Positions 35,033 to 44,105 of a stretch of DNA of 64,000 nt are shown here, piece after piece (the stretch's first letter is position 1; every line of letters begins with the position of its first letter). This DNA is from Qipengyuania sp. SS22. Lineage in GTDB: Bacteria; Pseudomonadota; Alphaproteobacteria; Sphingomonadales; Sphingomonadaceae. Where the stretch lies: positions 620,001 through 684,000 of the forward strand of contig NZ_CP107048.1 of the NCBI RefSeq assembly GCF_025736935.1. Reading direction: 5' to 3'. Under the pieces are notes generated by a model. The model saw only the letters and a list, made by a program, of their open reading frames with translations. It was not told where the DNA came from and ran no database searches. The position numbers were made by a program, and so were the translations under genes.

Positions 35033-35428
35033 CTAGTCCGCCTGGTCTTCGAGCCAGTGCATGTCGTCATCGCTGAAGCCGAAGTGGTGGCCCGCTTCAT
35101 GGATCACCACATGGCGAACGAGGTCGTCCATGCGCACGCCGGTCTCGCGCCATTCTGCAATCAGCGGTTCGCGGAACAGCCAGATGCGCGGCGGCAGGCG
35201 CCCGCTTTCCCAGATCGACCGGTCGGGCAGGGGCTCACCCTCGTACAGGCCGGATAGATGCCAGCGCTCCTCCATGCCGACCGAGGCAAGCTGCTCGGGC
35301 GTGGCGAAATCTTCCACTTGCAGGACCATATCGCCCAATTGCTCGCGAAAGCGGACGGGCAGGGCGGCGAGTGCGGCCTGCGCCATCGTCTGCATCTGCT
35401 GTTTCGACGGGGCCTGTCGGTCGTGCAT
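35033..35428 (-). CDS. Minimal zincin metallopeptidase-like protein (DUF1025/Zincin_1)
   Basis: 131 residues from ATG 35428; an earlier ATG at 35461 is possible. The zinc motif is HEAGHHFGFSDDD with H110, E111 and H114, a hallmark of the small Zincin_1 family. Preceding blocks 'LPVRFREQLGDMVLQVEDF' and 'RIWLFREPLIAEW' fit too. No signal peptide, so cytoplasmic; biological substrates of this family are not established. It is divergent from the hemerythrin-like gene. Confidence 0.9.
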   Translation of the reverse strand: MHDRQAPSKQQMQTMAQAALAALPVRFREQLGDMVLQVEDFATPEQLASVGMEERWHLSGLYEGEPLPDRSIWESGRLPPRIWLFREPLIAEWRETGVRMDDLVRHVVIHEAGHHFGFSDDDMHWLEDQAD

Positions 35429-35516
35429 CCAGAGAAGATGGGACCGCCCGCCGCTTGGCACAAGAGTGGAACCGCGCCGCCGGTAGCCGGTTCATTGGTC
35501 GAAGGAGATCATTTCC

Positions 35517-36008
35517 ATGACCGACGCCACCGAGATTTTCGCGCGCCTCAAGCAGGATCACGACCAACATCGCGAGCTGCTCGACAAATTGCTCGAGACG
35601 AGCGGTGACAGCCGCGAGCGCGAAAGGCTGTTCGAAGAGCTCACCAAGGAACTCAAATCGCACGCTGCCGCAGAGGAACAGGCGCTCTATTCGACCATGC
35701 TGCGCAAACCGCCGACGACTGGCGAAACGCGCCACTCGGTCGCCGAGCATCACGAGATCGAGGAAGCGCTCAACGATCTTGCAGCGACCGACATGTCCGA
35801 AGGTGGCTGGCTGACCAAGTTCAAGAATTTCGACCACCAGTATCGTCATCACATCGACGAGGAAGAGGAAGACCACTTCCCCGATTTCGAGCAATATCTC
35901 GACGACGACGACATGGAGCACATGGAAAAGGTGTTCGAGCGCCGCAAGCGCGAGGAAATGGCCGAGGCCGCGGTCACGCCGGAGAAAAAGGAAGACGCCA
36001 AGGAATAG
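35517..36008 (+). CDS. Hemerythrin-like HHE domain protein
   Basis: 163 residues. Diiron-type ligands appear as His/Glu in 'LKQDHDQHRELL', 'SHAAAEEQALY', 'EHHEIEEAL' and 'FDHQYRHHIDEEEEDHFP', an HHE four-helix bundle. The tail is very acidic and lysine-rich. Such proteins sense or handle oxygen, NO or iron; the precise job is unknown. ATG 35517 follows GAAGGAGAT. The PLD-family gene starts 19 bases after its stop. Confidence 0.88.
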   Translation: MTDATEIFARLKQDHDQHRELLDKLLETSGDSRERERLFEELTKELKSHAAAEEQALYSTMLRKPPTTGETRHSVAEHHEIEEALNDLAATDMSEGGWLTKFKNFDHQYRHHIDEEEEDHFPDFEQYLDDDDMEHMEKVFERRKREEMAEAAVTPEKKEDAKE

Positions 36009-36027
36009 CGCTGGCAGGGGGCGGTTG

Positions 36028-37569
36028 GTGAGCGAAGCTGGCACAAGCGACCCGAGCCGGGTGTCCGGGCTCGAACCCTCGATCGAACCGGGGGTGTGGC
36101 GTTATGCCAAAGCCACGCGTGCCAGCGTTATCGTCGATGCGGCAGATTACTTCGCTTTCATACAGGAAGCGATGCTTAAATCGCGCCGCCGGATCCTGCT
36201 GATTGGCTGGGATTTCGATACACGCATCCATCTCGAACGGGGGCGCCGCTGGTGGCAGCGTGGATGGAAACGCGGCTATCCGTCGCGTCTGGGCAGTTTT
36301 ATCGCCTGGCTTGCCCGCCACCGCAAACAGCTCGATATCCGTATCCTGAAATGGAGCGTTGGGGCGCTGTCGACCATCGGGCGCGCCTCGATGTGGTGGG
36401 ATCTTGCGCGGTGGATCCGTCATTCGCGGATCACGTTCAAATTCGATACCGCCCATCCGGTCGGCTGCACCCACCACCAGAAGATCGCGGTGCTCGACAA
36501 CCAGGTCGCCGTGTGCGGCGGGATCGACATGACCGATCAGCGCTGGGACACGCGCGAACACAAGGAAGACGATCCGCGGCGCAAGACGCCGCATGGGCGT
36601 CCCTATGACCCCTGGCACGATGCCGCGATGATGATGGAAGGCGAAATCGCCGTCGCTCTCGCGCAGCTGGGTGACGACCGTTGGACCTGCGCGGGCGGCG
36701 ACGAACTGCCCGAGGTGCCCGATAGCCCCGGCACGCCCTGGCCCGATGCGTTGCAGGCGCAATTCGAGGATGTCGAAATCGGCATTGCCCGCACCCGCGC
36801 CTCCTATCGCGAGTGGGACGCGGTCGACGAGATCGAGCAACTCTATCTGAAGCAGATCGCCGGGGCCAAACGCTTCATTTACGCCGAAAGCCAGTATTTC
36901 GCCTCGCGCACGATTGCCGAGGCGATGATCGCCCGGCTGCAGGAAGACGATCCGCCCGAGATCGTCATCGTCCATCCCTGCCATGCCGACGGCTGGCTGG
37001 AGCAGCAGGCAATGGACCATGCGCGGGCCGAACTGGTGCGCGCGATAGAAGAGGCGGACAAGCAGCACCGGTTCTCGCTGTGGTCGCCATTCTCCGGCGA
37101 GACGCCGATCTATGTCCATGCCAAGATCATGATCATCGACGACGATATCCTGCGGATCGGATCGGCCAATCTGAACAATCGCTCGATGGGGCTCGACAGC
37201 GAATGCGACGTGTTCATCGACGCCACGCGCGAAGGTAACGATCATGCGCGCGCCGGCATTGCCGACCTGCGGCGATCGCTGCTCGGCGAACATTGCGGAA
37301 TCGACGAACGGGAGGTGGGCGAACTGCTGTCGCGGTATGGGTCGATGGGCCGCCTGATCGACCATTCGCAGGAAGAGAGCGGGCGTAATTTGCGGCGCTA
37401 CCACCCGCCCGAACTCAACGGAGCCGAGCAGACACTGGCGAAGAGTGCGCTACTCGATCCCGAGCACCCGGACGAGATGTTCGAGCCATTTGCAAACGGC
37501 GGCCTTTTCCGCAAAGGCAGCAAGCTCGCGCGGTTTCGCGAAAAGTTCAGGAGGATCAAGGGAACGTGA
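36028..37569 (+). CDS. Phospholipase D-family protein
   Basis: 513 residues from GTG 36028 (TTG 36025 is adjacent). Two HKD motifs are intact: H150, K152, D157 in 'HHQKIAVLD' and H364, K366, D371 in 'HAKIMIID', followed by 'GSANLNNRSMGLDSECD'. It therefore can hydrolyse or transfer phosphatidyl groups, as in cardiolipin synthase or PLD. No membrane helix at the N-terminus, unlike most cardiolipin synthases, so a phospholipase or transphosphatidylase role is preferred. folE overlaps its last four bases. Confidence 0.88.
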   Translation: MSEAGTSDPSRVSGLEPSIEPGVWRYAKATRASVIVDAADYFAFIQEAMLKSRRRILLIGWDFDTRIHLERGRRWWQRGWKRGYPSRLGSFIAWLARHRKQLDIRILKWSVGALSTIGRASMWWDLARWIRHSRITFKFDTAHPVGCTHHQKIAVLDNQVAVCGGIDMTDQRWDTREHKEDDPRRKTPHGRPYDPWHDAAMMMEGEIAVALAQLGDDRWTCAGGDELPEVPDSPGTPWPDALQAQFEDVEIGIARTRASYREWDAVDEIEQLYLKQIAGAKRFIYAESQYFASRTIAEAMIARLQEDDPPEIVIVHPCHADGWLEQQAMDHARAELVRAIEEADKQHRFSLWSPFSGETPIYVHAKIMIIDDDILRIGSANLNNRSMGLDSECDVFIDATREGNDHARAGIADLRRSLLGEHCGIDEREVGELLSRYGSMGRLIDHSQEESGRNLRRYHPPELNGAEQTLAKSALLDPEHPDEMFEPFANGGLFRKGSKLARFREKFRRIKGT

Positions 37570-38177
37570 GCAGCCTAGTTGGACCCGACGAGGACGATCC
37601 CCGCGGCAAGCTGCCGGTGCCCGACCATGTTCAGGATGCCATTCGCACCTTGATCGAATGGACCGGCGATGATCCGTCACGCGAAGGCCTGCTCGATACC
37701 CCCGCACGCGTGGCGCGCGCGTGGAAGGAATATTGCCTCGGTTACGAGGAAGACCCGGCCTATCATCTCGGCCGCGTATTCGAGGAAGTCGGCGGTTATA
37801 ACGAGATCGTCCTGCTGAAGGATATTCCGTTCCAGTCGCATTGCGAGCATCACATGGCGCCGATCATCGGCAAGGCGGCCATCGCTTACCTGCCCAATGA
37901 CCGGGTGGTCGGCATCTCCAAGCTGGCCCGGGTGCTGCACGGTTTCGCGCGGCGTCTGCAAGTGCAGGAACGCCTGACCGCGGAGGTCGCCGATTGCATC
38001 TGGGAGAACCTTCAGCCGCAGGGTGTCGCCGTGGTCATCGAGGCCTCGCACAGCTGCATGACCGCCCGCGGGGTCAAAACCCCCGGTGTCGGCATGGTCA
38101 CCAGCCGCATGATGGGTACGTTCCTCGACGATCACCGGAGCCGCGAGGAAGTGCTCCGCCTGATGGGATACGGCTGA
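37566..38177 (+). CDS. folE: GTP cyclohydrolase I
   Basis: 203 residues. Converts GTP to 7,8-dihydroneopterin triphosphate, the first step to folate and pterins. The zinc site is seen in 'FQSHCEHHMAPIIGKA' and the later Cys in 'SHSCMTARGVK'; 'GISKLARVLHGFARRLQVQERLT' is the core. GTG 37566 overlaps the PLD stop (GTGA). Confidence 0.97.
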   Translation: MSSLVGPDEDDPRGKLPVPDHVQDAIRTLIEWTGDDPSREGLLDTPARVARAWKEYCLGYEEDPAYHLGRVFEEVGGYNEIVLLKDIPFQSHCEHHMAPIIGKAAIAYLPNDRVVGISKLARVLHGFARRLQVQERLTAEVADCIWENLQPQGVAVVIEASHSCMTARGVKTPGVGMVTSRMMGTFLDDHRSREEVLRLMGYG

Positions 38178-38228
38178 CCTTGCGTGCCCGAGTGCCGCCT
38201 CAACGGCACCGAGGGCATACTCAGGTAA

Positions 38229-38771
38229 TCACGACACGCCGACTGCACCGATCTTGCGAACCAGCGCCTCGGTATAGAGCCGCGGCGGGTCCGAGGCTTG
38301 CAGATAGCTGCACATGGTATCCATCGCATTGTCGGTCAGCGTCAGCTGGACATTGCGCGAATCCGCCTTGGGCTTCGTCCGGATAAGGTACCCTTCATTC
38401 TCCATCACCGAGATGGCGCGCAGCGCGGTGGTCGGGGGGACATGCGCGGCATAGCTGGCTTTGGTGATGGACACCGGCCGATCCTTGGCGGTGCGCTCGA
38501 ACAGATGGAGTAGCAGGTCCCACATCGGTTCACCGAGGAATTTCTGTGGCAGGATTTTTTCGCGCCTGCGTCGCAGCGAGAACATCGCTTGGGCGACTGG
38601 AATCAGTTCGGCCGCCGATACTTTTGGAGCAGGCGCCCGCTTGGTCGGGACAGGTGCGAGTCCGAGGTCTTTTTCCAGCGTATCGGCGAGTTCGTTCAGC
38701 TGGGTGGCCTGCTGACGGAGGGCTGCGACATAATCTCTTGTTTTTTCTATCATAGAGACTGGTTCGTGCAT
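38229..38771 (-). CDS. Winged-helix, MarR-like regulator
   Basis: 180 residues from ATG 38771; TTG 38849 would add 26 unlikely residues. The N-half is helical (coiled segment 'ALRQQATQLNELADTLEK'), the C-half (~85-180) a winged helix with 'MWDLLLHLFE', recognition-helix area 'ITKASYAAHVPPTTALRAI' and the wing 'GYLIRTKPKADSRNVQLTLT'. It should bind DNA; ligand and targets are unknown. Transcribed alone, convergent with folE. Confidence 0.75.
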   Translation of the reverse strand: MHEPVSMIEKTRDYVAALRQQATQLNELADTLEKDLGLAPVPTKRAPAPKVSAAELIPVAQAMFSLRRRREKILPQKFLGEPMWDLLLHLFERTAKDRPVSITKASYAAHVPPTTALRAISVMENEGYLIRTKPKADSRNVQLTLTDNAMDTMCSYLQASDPPRLYTEALVRKIGAVGVS

Positions 38772-38925
38772 CACCTGCACTGTTGGAGGAGGGCGTGTGG
38801 CCAAGGGCCGGGGGTGCGGATCGAGTTCCTTGATCTGAGTTTCGACCAAGACAGGCTTCAGAGAATACCATCCGATGTCTTGTATATTCTGGACAGGAGT
38901 GCCGAGGGCTATCCCCTAGCGCGCA

Positions 38926-38962
38926 AGAAAAACGCCCCGCCCGGCGCAGGGCCGGGCGGGGC
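38926..38962 (-). terminator. Intrinsic terminator of the peroxiredoxin gene
   Basis: On the minus strand a perfect 12-bp stem GCCCCGCCCGGC with GCCGGGCGGGGC and loop CCTGC is followed by GTTTTTCTT. Confidence 0.92.
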
Positions 38963-38994
38963 GGTAATTCCACAACAGTGTTGCTTGCGGTGGC

Positions 38995-39474
38995 CTACAT
39001 CTGGCCGAGCATGTGCTCCGCGCTCGAGACCGAGAAATCGCCCGGCGCCTCGACATTGAGCTGCGTGACCACGCCGTCTTCCACGACCATCGAATACCGC
39101 TGTCCGCGCTTGCCCAGGCCGAAGCCCGAACCGTCCATGGTAAGGCCCACGGCTTCGGCGAAATCGCCATTGCCATCGGCGAGCATGGTGATGTCGTCCG
39201 ATCCGGCCGAGCTCTTCCACGCGCCCATGACGAACGCATCGTTGACTGCAGTGGCGACGATTTCGTCGACGCCCTTGCTCTTCAAGTCATCGGCCTTCTC
39301 GACATAGCCGGGCAGATGACGTGCCGAGCAGGTCGGGGTGAAGGCACCGGGCACCGAAAACAGCGCGACCTTCTTGCCCTTGAAATATTCGCTCGAGCTG
39401 ACCTGTTCGGGGCCATTCTCGGTCGCCTTGACCAGCTTCACATCAGGCAGCTTGTCGCCCACCGAAATCGTCAT
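38995..39474 (-). CDS. Prx5-type peroxiredoxin
   Basis: 159 residues from ATG 39474; the open frame further upstream is not protein-like. The peroxidatic cysteine is C49 in 'PGAFTPTCSARHLPGY', the Prx5/AHP1 signature. 'VNDAFVMGAWKSSAG' and 'RGQRYSMVVEDGVV' follow. It reduces H2O2 and organic peroxides with thiol or glutaredoxin donors in the cytoplasm. It is divergent from ahcY across the 362-base intergenic region. Confidence 0.95.
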   Translation of the reverse strand: MTISVGDKLPDVKLVKATENGPEQVSSSEYFKGKKVALFSVPGAFTPTCSARHLPGYVEKADDLKSKGVDEIVATAVNDAFVMGAWKSSAGSDDITMLADGNGDFAEAVGLTMDGSGFGLGKRGQRYSMVVEDGVVTQLNVEAPGDFSVSSAEHMLGQM

Positions 39475-39836
39475 GTTGGAAACTCCGTTAATATCGTCCG
39501 GCGCATGGGTAGGCGGGCGCGAAGGCCCGCGCAACCTTCCTCGAAGGGCGCGGCACCGCACAATTGCAACCGAAGCGTTAAGGCCTCTTTACCTCGCCGC
39601 TTCAAGTTACTGTAATCCCTTTGCCCCATGCCTTGAAATGCAAGAATGCAGCGACTGAACGGCTCGCTGCTGCGCCGCGCGACGGGGGACGGTTCGCGGC
39701 GCGCCGAGGCCCCTTCGGGTTCGCAACGGTCGGGGGGCTGTTGCCCCCGGATCGTGGAGGGGCTAGGGGCGGCGCCAATGCGGCGGCCGCCCCTTTTTTG
39801 CGTGCGGTCTCCACCCCGAAAGTCGAGGACATCGTC
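39475..39836. other. 362-base intergenic: divergent promoters and structured ahcY leader
   Basis: The left part (about 39475-39640) is the only AT-richer stretch and must hold the Prx5 and ahcY promoters, though I cannot fix exact -35/-10 boxes. The right part (39665-39836) is very GC-rich and holds, in order, a stem GCGCCGCG/CGCGGCGC (39672-39679 with 39695-39702), a stem GGGGGC/GCCCCC (39733-39738 with 39743-39748) and the terminator-like hairpin at 39765-39799. The frame is open from 39621 through ahcY, but the codons before 39837 look non-coding. Confidence 0.6.
39765..39799 (+). terminator. Terminator-like hairpin in the ahcY leader
   Basis: AGGGGCGGC (39765-39773) pairs with GCCGCCCCT (39786-39794), with GCC/GGC able to extend the stem inward, then TTTTTT. 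It stands 37 bases before the ahcY GTG start, so it would act as a leader terminator unless a competing fold forms. Confidence 0.7.
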
Positions 39837-41243
39837 GTGACCGAATTTACCGATTACGTTATCAAGGACCTGGCGCTGGCCGAATATGGCCGCGCCGAGA
39901 TCGCCATTGCCGAAACCGAAATGCCGGGCCTCATGGCGCTGCGCGAGGAATATGGCGACAAGCCGCTCAAGGGCGCGCGCATCACCGGCTCGCTGCACAT
40001 GACGATCCAGACCGCCGTGCTGATCGAAACGCTGGTCGCGCTGGGCGCCGATGTGCGCTGGGCCACCTGCAACATCTATTCGACGCAGGACCACGCCGCC
40101 GCGGCAATCGCCGCGCAGGATATTCCCGTGTTCGCGATCAAGGGTGAAAGCCTCGCCGATTACTGGGATTATGTCGGCCGCATTTTCGACTGGTCGACCG
40201 ATGCCGACGCCGATCAGACCGCCAACATCATTCTCGACGATGGCGGCGATGCCACCATGTTCGCGCTGTGGGGCGCGCGCATCGAGGCGGGCGAGGAACT
40301 GCCCGAGCCACAGAATGCCGAGGAAATCGAATTCCAGCGCGCGCTCAAGGCGTTCATCGAGGCCAAGCCCGGCTACCTCAGCAAGTCGGTCAAGAACATC
40401 GTCGGCGTGTCCGAAGAAACGACTACCGGCGTCCATCGCCTCTACCACCTCGCCAAGCAGGGCAAGCTGCCGTTCCCCGCAATCAATGTGAACGACAGCG
40501 TGACCAAGTCCAAGTTCGATAATCTCTACGGCTGCCGCGAATCGCTGGTCGACGCGATCCGCCGTGCGACCGATGTGATGCTGTCGGGCAAGATCGCCTG
40601 CGTCGCCGGCTTTGGCGATGTCGGCAAGGGCTCGGCGCAGTCGCTCCGCAATGGCGGGGCGCGCGTGCTGGTGACCGAAATCGATCCGATCTGCGCGCTG
40701 CAGGCGGCCATGGACGGCTTCGAGGTCGTGACCATGGACGAAGCGGTGGGTGTTGCCGATATCTTCGTCACCGCGACCGGCAACGAACATGTCATCACCG
40801 CCGAACAGATGAAGGCGATGAAGGACAAAGCGATCGTCTGCAACATCGGTCACTTCGACAGCGAATTGCAGATTTCCGCGCTCGACAATTATGAGTGGAA
40901 CGAGCTCAAGCCCGGCACCGACCTTGTGAAGTTTCCCGATGGCAAGGAAATCATCGTGCTCGGCAAGGGCCGCCTGGTGAACCTCTCCTGCGCGACCGGT
41001 CACCCCAGCTTCGTGATGAGCTTCAGCTTCACCAACCAGACGCTGGCGCAGATCGAACTGTGGACCAAGGGCGACGACTACAAGAACGACGTCTACGTCC
41101 TGCCCAAGCACCTCGATGAGAAGGTCGCGGCGCTGCATCTGGACAAACTCGGCGTGAAGCTGACCAAGCTCAGCCAGAAGCAGGCCGACTATATCGGCGT
41201 GCCGGTCGAAGGCCCCTTCAAGCCCGAGCACTACCGCTACTGA
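39837..41243 (+). CDS. ahcY: S-adenosylhomocysteine hydrolase
   Basis: 468 residues from GTG 39837 ([19 protein letters not shown]). It splits SAH to adenosine and homocysteine, relieving inhibition of methyltransferases. The NAD loop '[14 protein letters not shown]' (~256-270), the substrate-site '[17 protein letters not shown]' and the C-terminal '[18 protein letters not shown]...PEHYRY' identify it. The open frame from 39621 was not used because it runs through hairpins. A structured leader with an intrinsic terminator just upstream suggests transcriptional attenuation. Confidence 0.96.
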   Translation: MTEFTDYVIKDLALAEYGRAEIAIAETEMPGLMALREEYGDKPLKGARITGSLHMTIQTAVLIETLVALGADVRWATCNIYSTQDHAAAAIAAQDIPVFAIKGESLADYWDYVGRIFDWSTDADADQTANIILDDGGDATMFALWGARIEAGEELPEPQNAEEIEFQRALKAFIEAKPGYLSKSVKNIVGVSEETTTGVHRLYHLAKQGKLPFPAINVNDSVTKSKFDNLYGCRESLVDAIRRATDVMLSGKIACVAGFGDVGKGSAQSLRNGGARVLVTEIDPICALQAAMDGFEVVTMDEAVGVADIFVTATGNEHVITAEQMKAMKDKAIVCNIGHFDSELQISALDNYEWNELKPGTDLVKFPDGKEIIVLGKGRLVNLSCATGHPSFVMSFSFTNQTLAQIELWTKGDDYKNDVYVLPKHLDEKVAALHLDKLGVKLTKLSQKQADYIGVPVEGPFKPEHYRY

Positions 41244-41259
41244 TCGCCGTAAACTCCGG

Positions 41260-41328
41260 CATTACCGTTGCACGGACGCGCGCGGGGGCATTGCATCCCC
41301 GCGCGCGTCCGCATAGCTGGCGGTAATG
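41260..41328. repeat. Long nested inverted repeat at the ahcY-divL junction
   Basis: Inner arms of 14 bases (GGACGCGCGCGGGG at 41274-41287 and its perfect complement at 41297-41310, loop GCATTGCAT) are enclosed by outer arms CATTACCG (41260-41267) and CGGTAATG (41321-41328). The outer right arm contains the divL ATG. No T-tract, so it is not a clear terminator; on mRNA it could mask the divL start. Confidence 0.7.
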
Positions 41329-43671
41329 GAAACCTCTCCCGCACTGCTGGCCATCGTCGGCCTCCTGCTGGCCTTGTGGACCGCAGGTGCAGTCTGGGCG
41401 ATGCTGCGCGCGAGCGGGCGAGAGCAGAAATCGATCGCCAGTCGGCAGGTTGCACAGCGCCTCTCGCGCCTGATCGAGGAAGCGCCCGCGATTCCGCTGT
41501 TGGTCCGGGCCGACGGGCGGATCGAGGCACCCGACCGGCTGGCACGCTGGATCGGGCTCGACAAGGTCCCCGAGTATATGTCCGAGCTGTCGGGCGCAGA
41601 TGATCGGGGCCTGACCGAAGCGCAGATGGACGATCTGACGCGCAACGTGCGCCGCACCCAAAAGACCGCCAAGCCGTTCCGCATGGCGATTACTGTCGCT
41701 CCGGGATCGGGCAAGTCGCTGGCGATGCAGGGTTCGCTGGCCGACCCGGCGGTTTCGCCCGGCGGGGCGGCACTTATCTGGGTCTTCGATTTCAGCGAGA
41801 GCGAGGCCGAACTGCTGCAATTGCGCGAGGAAGCCGCGCGTGCACGTGAGGATTTCGGTGCGCTTGTCGGCCTGATCGAGGCCGCGCCAATGCCGATGTG
41901 GTTTCGCGGTGCGGACATGCAATTGCGACTGGTCAATCAGGCCTATGTCGAAGCGGTCGGCGCGGACAGCGCGGATCGCGTGGTCACAGAGCAGATCGAA
42001 CTTGTCGAAACGGTCAATGGCCGGACGGCGACCGAGGTCGCGCAACAGGCAGCAGACCGGCGCCAGCCGATCGAGCGCATCGTCAGCGCGACCATCGACC
42101 GTGCGCGGCGCACCATCCGTGTCACCGACTTGCCGCTGATGGGTGAAGGCATTGCCGGTTATGCCGTCGATATCGAGGAAATGGAGGAGCAGGCCCGCGA
42201 ATTCCGTGCCTTCCGCGAAGCGCAGCGCTCGATGCTCGACCAGCTGTCGATCGGTGTGGCGCAGTTCGATGCGGCGCACCGCATGACCTTCGCCAACCAG
42301 CCGTTCCACCGCGTGTTCTCGCTGCCGCCGGGCGTGGTCAACGATCGCACGACCTTCCAGCAGATGTTGCTGATCGCACGCGAGAACGGCCGCATCCCCG
42401 AAGTGCGCGACTTCCCCGCTTGGCGCAACGAGTTGGCCGAGTGGTTCCAGCGCGACGAGCCGCATGAAGAGGCATGGTCGCTGTCGGACAGCACGCATCT
42501 GCGGATCGTGGCGCAGCCGCTGCCCGATGGCGGACTCGTAATGATCGCCGAGGACCGGACCGAGCAGCTGGCGCTTTCGGCGACCCGCGACACGCTGCTG
42601 CGCACGCGCACCGCGACGTTCGACAACCTGTTCGAGGCGCTCGCGGTGTTCGCTCCCGATGGGCACCTGGAACTGTGGAATCGCGGTTTCCCCGGCGCCT
42701 GGGGAATCGAACACGAGGTTCTCGACGGCCACCCGCAGGCCGAGGATCTGCTCGGCGCGATTGCCCCGAACCTTGCCGATCCGAGCGCGGTATCGCGGAT
42801 CAACCAGGTCATCCGTGCAGCGACGCTGGACCGCAAGAAGAGCGATGGCCGGATAGAACTCGCTAATGGACGCACGCTCGACTTCACCGGTGTCCCGCTC
42901 CCCGATGGCAATGGCCTGCTGACGGTGCTCGATGTCACTGCCTCGCGCCAAGCCGAGCAAGCCTTGCGCGAACGCAACCGCGCGCTGGAAGAGGCCGATG
43001 CGGTGATGACCCGCTTCCTCGCGAACATGAGCTATGAATTCCGCACTCCGCTGACCTCGATCGGCGGGTTTGCCGAACTGCTGACAAGCGGGATTGCCGG
43101 CGAACTGCCGCCGCAGGCCGAGGAGTATGCGCAGGCGATCTCGCTCTCCGTCGGCAAGCTGACCGAGCAGGTCGAGAACGTCCTCGATCTCTCGCAATCC
43201 GAAGCGGGCCTGATGCCACTGCGCCAGAGCAAGCTCGAATTGCTGCCCTTCGTCACGCAGATCGTGCGCAAGCAGGAACGGCGGATCCTCGACAGCGGGC
43301 TGACGCTCGACCTCAAGGGCAGCCCCGACAAGAGCGTTACCGCCGATCCGCACCAATTGCGCCGGGCGATTTCGCAGCTGCTCGACAATGCCATTAACGG
43401 TACGCCGCGCGGCGGGCGGATCGTGGTCGATATCGGGCGCAAGCGCGGCGAGACCAAGATCGTGATCGCCGACAATGGCCGCGGAATGAGCCAGCACGAA
43501 CTGGCGCGGGCGCTGGAGGGCATCCGCATGTCCGCCGATGGCAAGGGGATCGAACGCCGGCAGGGGCTGGGCATCCCGCTCGCGCGGCAGCTGATCGAAG
43601 CGCATGGCGGCACGCTCGAAATCCACAGCCGCAAGAACGGCGGCACCACGGCCACGATTACCCTGCCGTGA
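41326..43671 (+). CDS. divL: DivL-type multi-PAS atypical histidine kinase
   Basis: 781 residues. An N-terminal membrane helix ('LLAIVGLLLALWTAGAVWAML') is followed by three or four PAS-like domains and a HisKA/HATPase pair. The phospho-acceptor position of the H-box reads 'ANMSYEFRTPL', with Y570 replacing histidine, exactly the feature of Caulobacter DivL, which works with CckA/DivK to control CtrA and cell-cycle asymmetry. ATPase boxes 'QLLDNAINGTP' and 'DNGRGMS' remain. Gene order to tsaE supports the name. The start lies inside a long inverted repeat. Confidence 0.9.
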   Translation: METSPALLAIVGLLLALWTAGAVWAMLRASGREQKSIASRQVAQRLSRLIEEAPAIPLLVRADGRIEAPDRLARWIGLDKVPEYMSELSGADDRGLTEAQMDDLTRNVRRTQKTAKPFRMAITVAPGSGKSLAMQGSLADPAVSPGGAALIWVFDFSESEAELLQLREEAARAREDFGALVGLIEAAPMPMWFRGADMQLRLVNQAYVEAVGADSADRVVTEQIELVETVNGRTATEVAQQAADRRQPIERIVSATIDRARRTIRVTDLPLMGEGIAGYAVDIEEMEEQAREFRAFREAQRSMLDQLSIGVAQFDAAHRMTFANQPFHRVFSLPPGVVNDRTTFQQMLLIARENGRIPEVRDFPAWRNELAEWFQRDEPHEEAWSLSDSTHLRIVAQPLPDGGLVMIAEDRTEQLALSATRDTLLRTRTATFDNLFEALAVFAPDGHLELWNRGFPGAWGIEHEVLDGHPQAEDLLGAIAPNLADPSAVSRINQVIRAATLDRKKSDGRIELANGRTLDFTGVPLPDGNGLLTVLDVTASRQAEQALRERNRALEEADAVMTRFLANMSYEFRTPLTSIGGFAELLTSGIAGELPPQAEEYAQAISLSVGKLTEQVENVLDLSQSEAGLMPLRQSKLELLPFVTQIVRKQERRILDSGLTLDLKGSPDKSVTADPHQLRRAISQLLDNAINGTPRGGRIVVDIGRKRGETKIVIADNGRGMSQHELARALEGIRMSADGKGIERRQGLGIPLARQLIEAHGGTLEIHSRKNGGTTATITLP

Positions 43672-44105
43672 CCATTGCACTGCCCGATCTCGCAGCGATG
43701 GAGGCGTTCGGCCAGCGCATCGCAACCAAGCTTGCGCCGGGTGATGTCGTTGCGCTGTCGGGCACGCTGGGAACGGGCAAGACCACGCTCGCACGCGCGA
43801 TCCTCGCTGCGCTGGGGCATACGGGCGAAGTGCCGTCGCCGACCTATACGATTGTCGAGACCTATGACGATCTGAGCCCGCCGGTGGTCCATGCCGATTT
43901 CTATCGGTTGGAGCATCCGTCCGAGGCCGAAGAGCTCGGGCTCGACGACTATCGCGAGGGTGCGGTGCTGCTCGCGGAATGGCCCGACCATGCCGGCGGC
44001 TTCGCGCATGAACCGGCCTGTCTGGCGATTGATCTCGAAAAGGTGGGTGACGGACGCGAGGCCGTTGTAACCCCGGGCACATCTTGGCAAGGGCGCTGGC
44101 TATGA
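43668..44105 (+). CDS. tsaE: tRNA threonylcarbamoyladenosine biosynthesis ATPase TsaE
   Basis: 145 residues. Walker A 'SGTLGTGKTTLARAIL' and 'PSPTYTIVETY' with 'HADFYRL' identify TsaE, which supports TsaBD in making t6A37 of tRNAs reading ANN codons. GTG 43668 overlaps the divL stop (GTGA), its own stop the next ATG. Confidence 0.96.
   Translation: MTIALPDLAAMEAFGQRIATKLAPGDVVALSGTLGTGKTTLARAILAALGHTGEVPSPTYTIVETYDDLSPPVVHADFYRLEHPSEAEELGLDDYREGAVLLAEWPDHAGGFAHEPACLAIDLEKVGDGREAVVTPGTSWQGRWL

Noticed and set aside
38183..38219. Terminator between folE and the MarR-like gene
   Set aside because: The repeat TGCCcGAGTGCCG / CGGCACcGAGGGCA is imperfect and lacks a T-tract; too weak to list.
39661..39836. 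SAH or SAM-II riboswitch
   Set aside because: I could not find the conserved core sequences that I remember for either class, so only a generic leader terminator is claimed.
39621..39836. 72-codon N-terminal extension of AhcY
   Set aside because: It runs through stems and a terminator and does not resemble AhcY N-termini; GTG 39837 fits the family.
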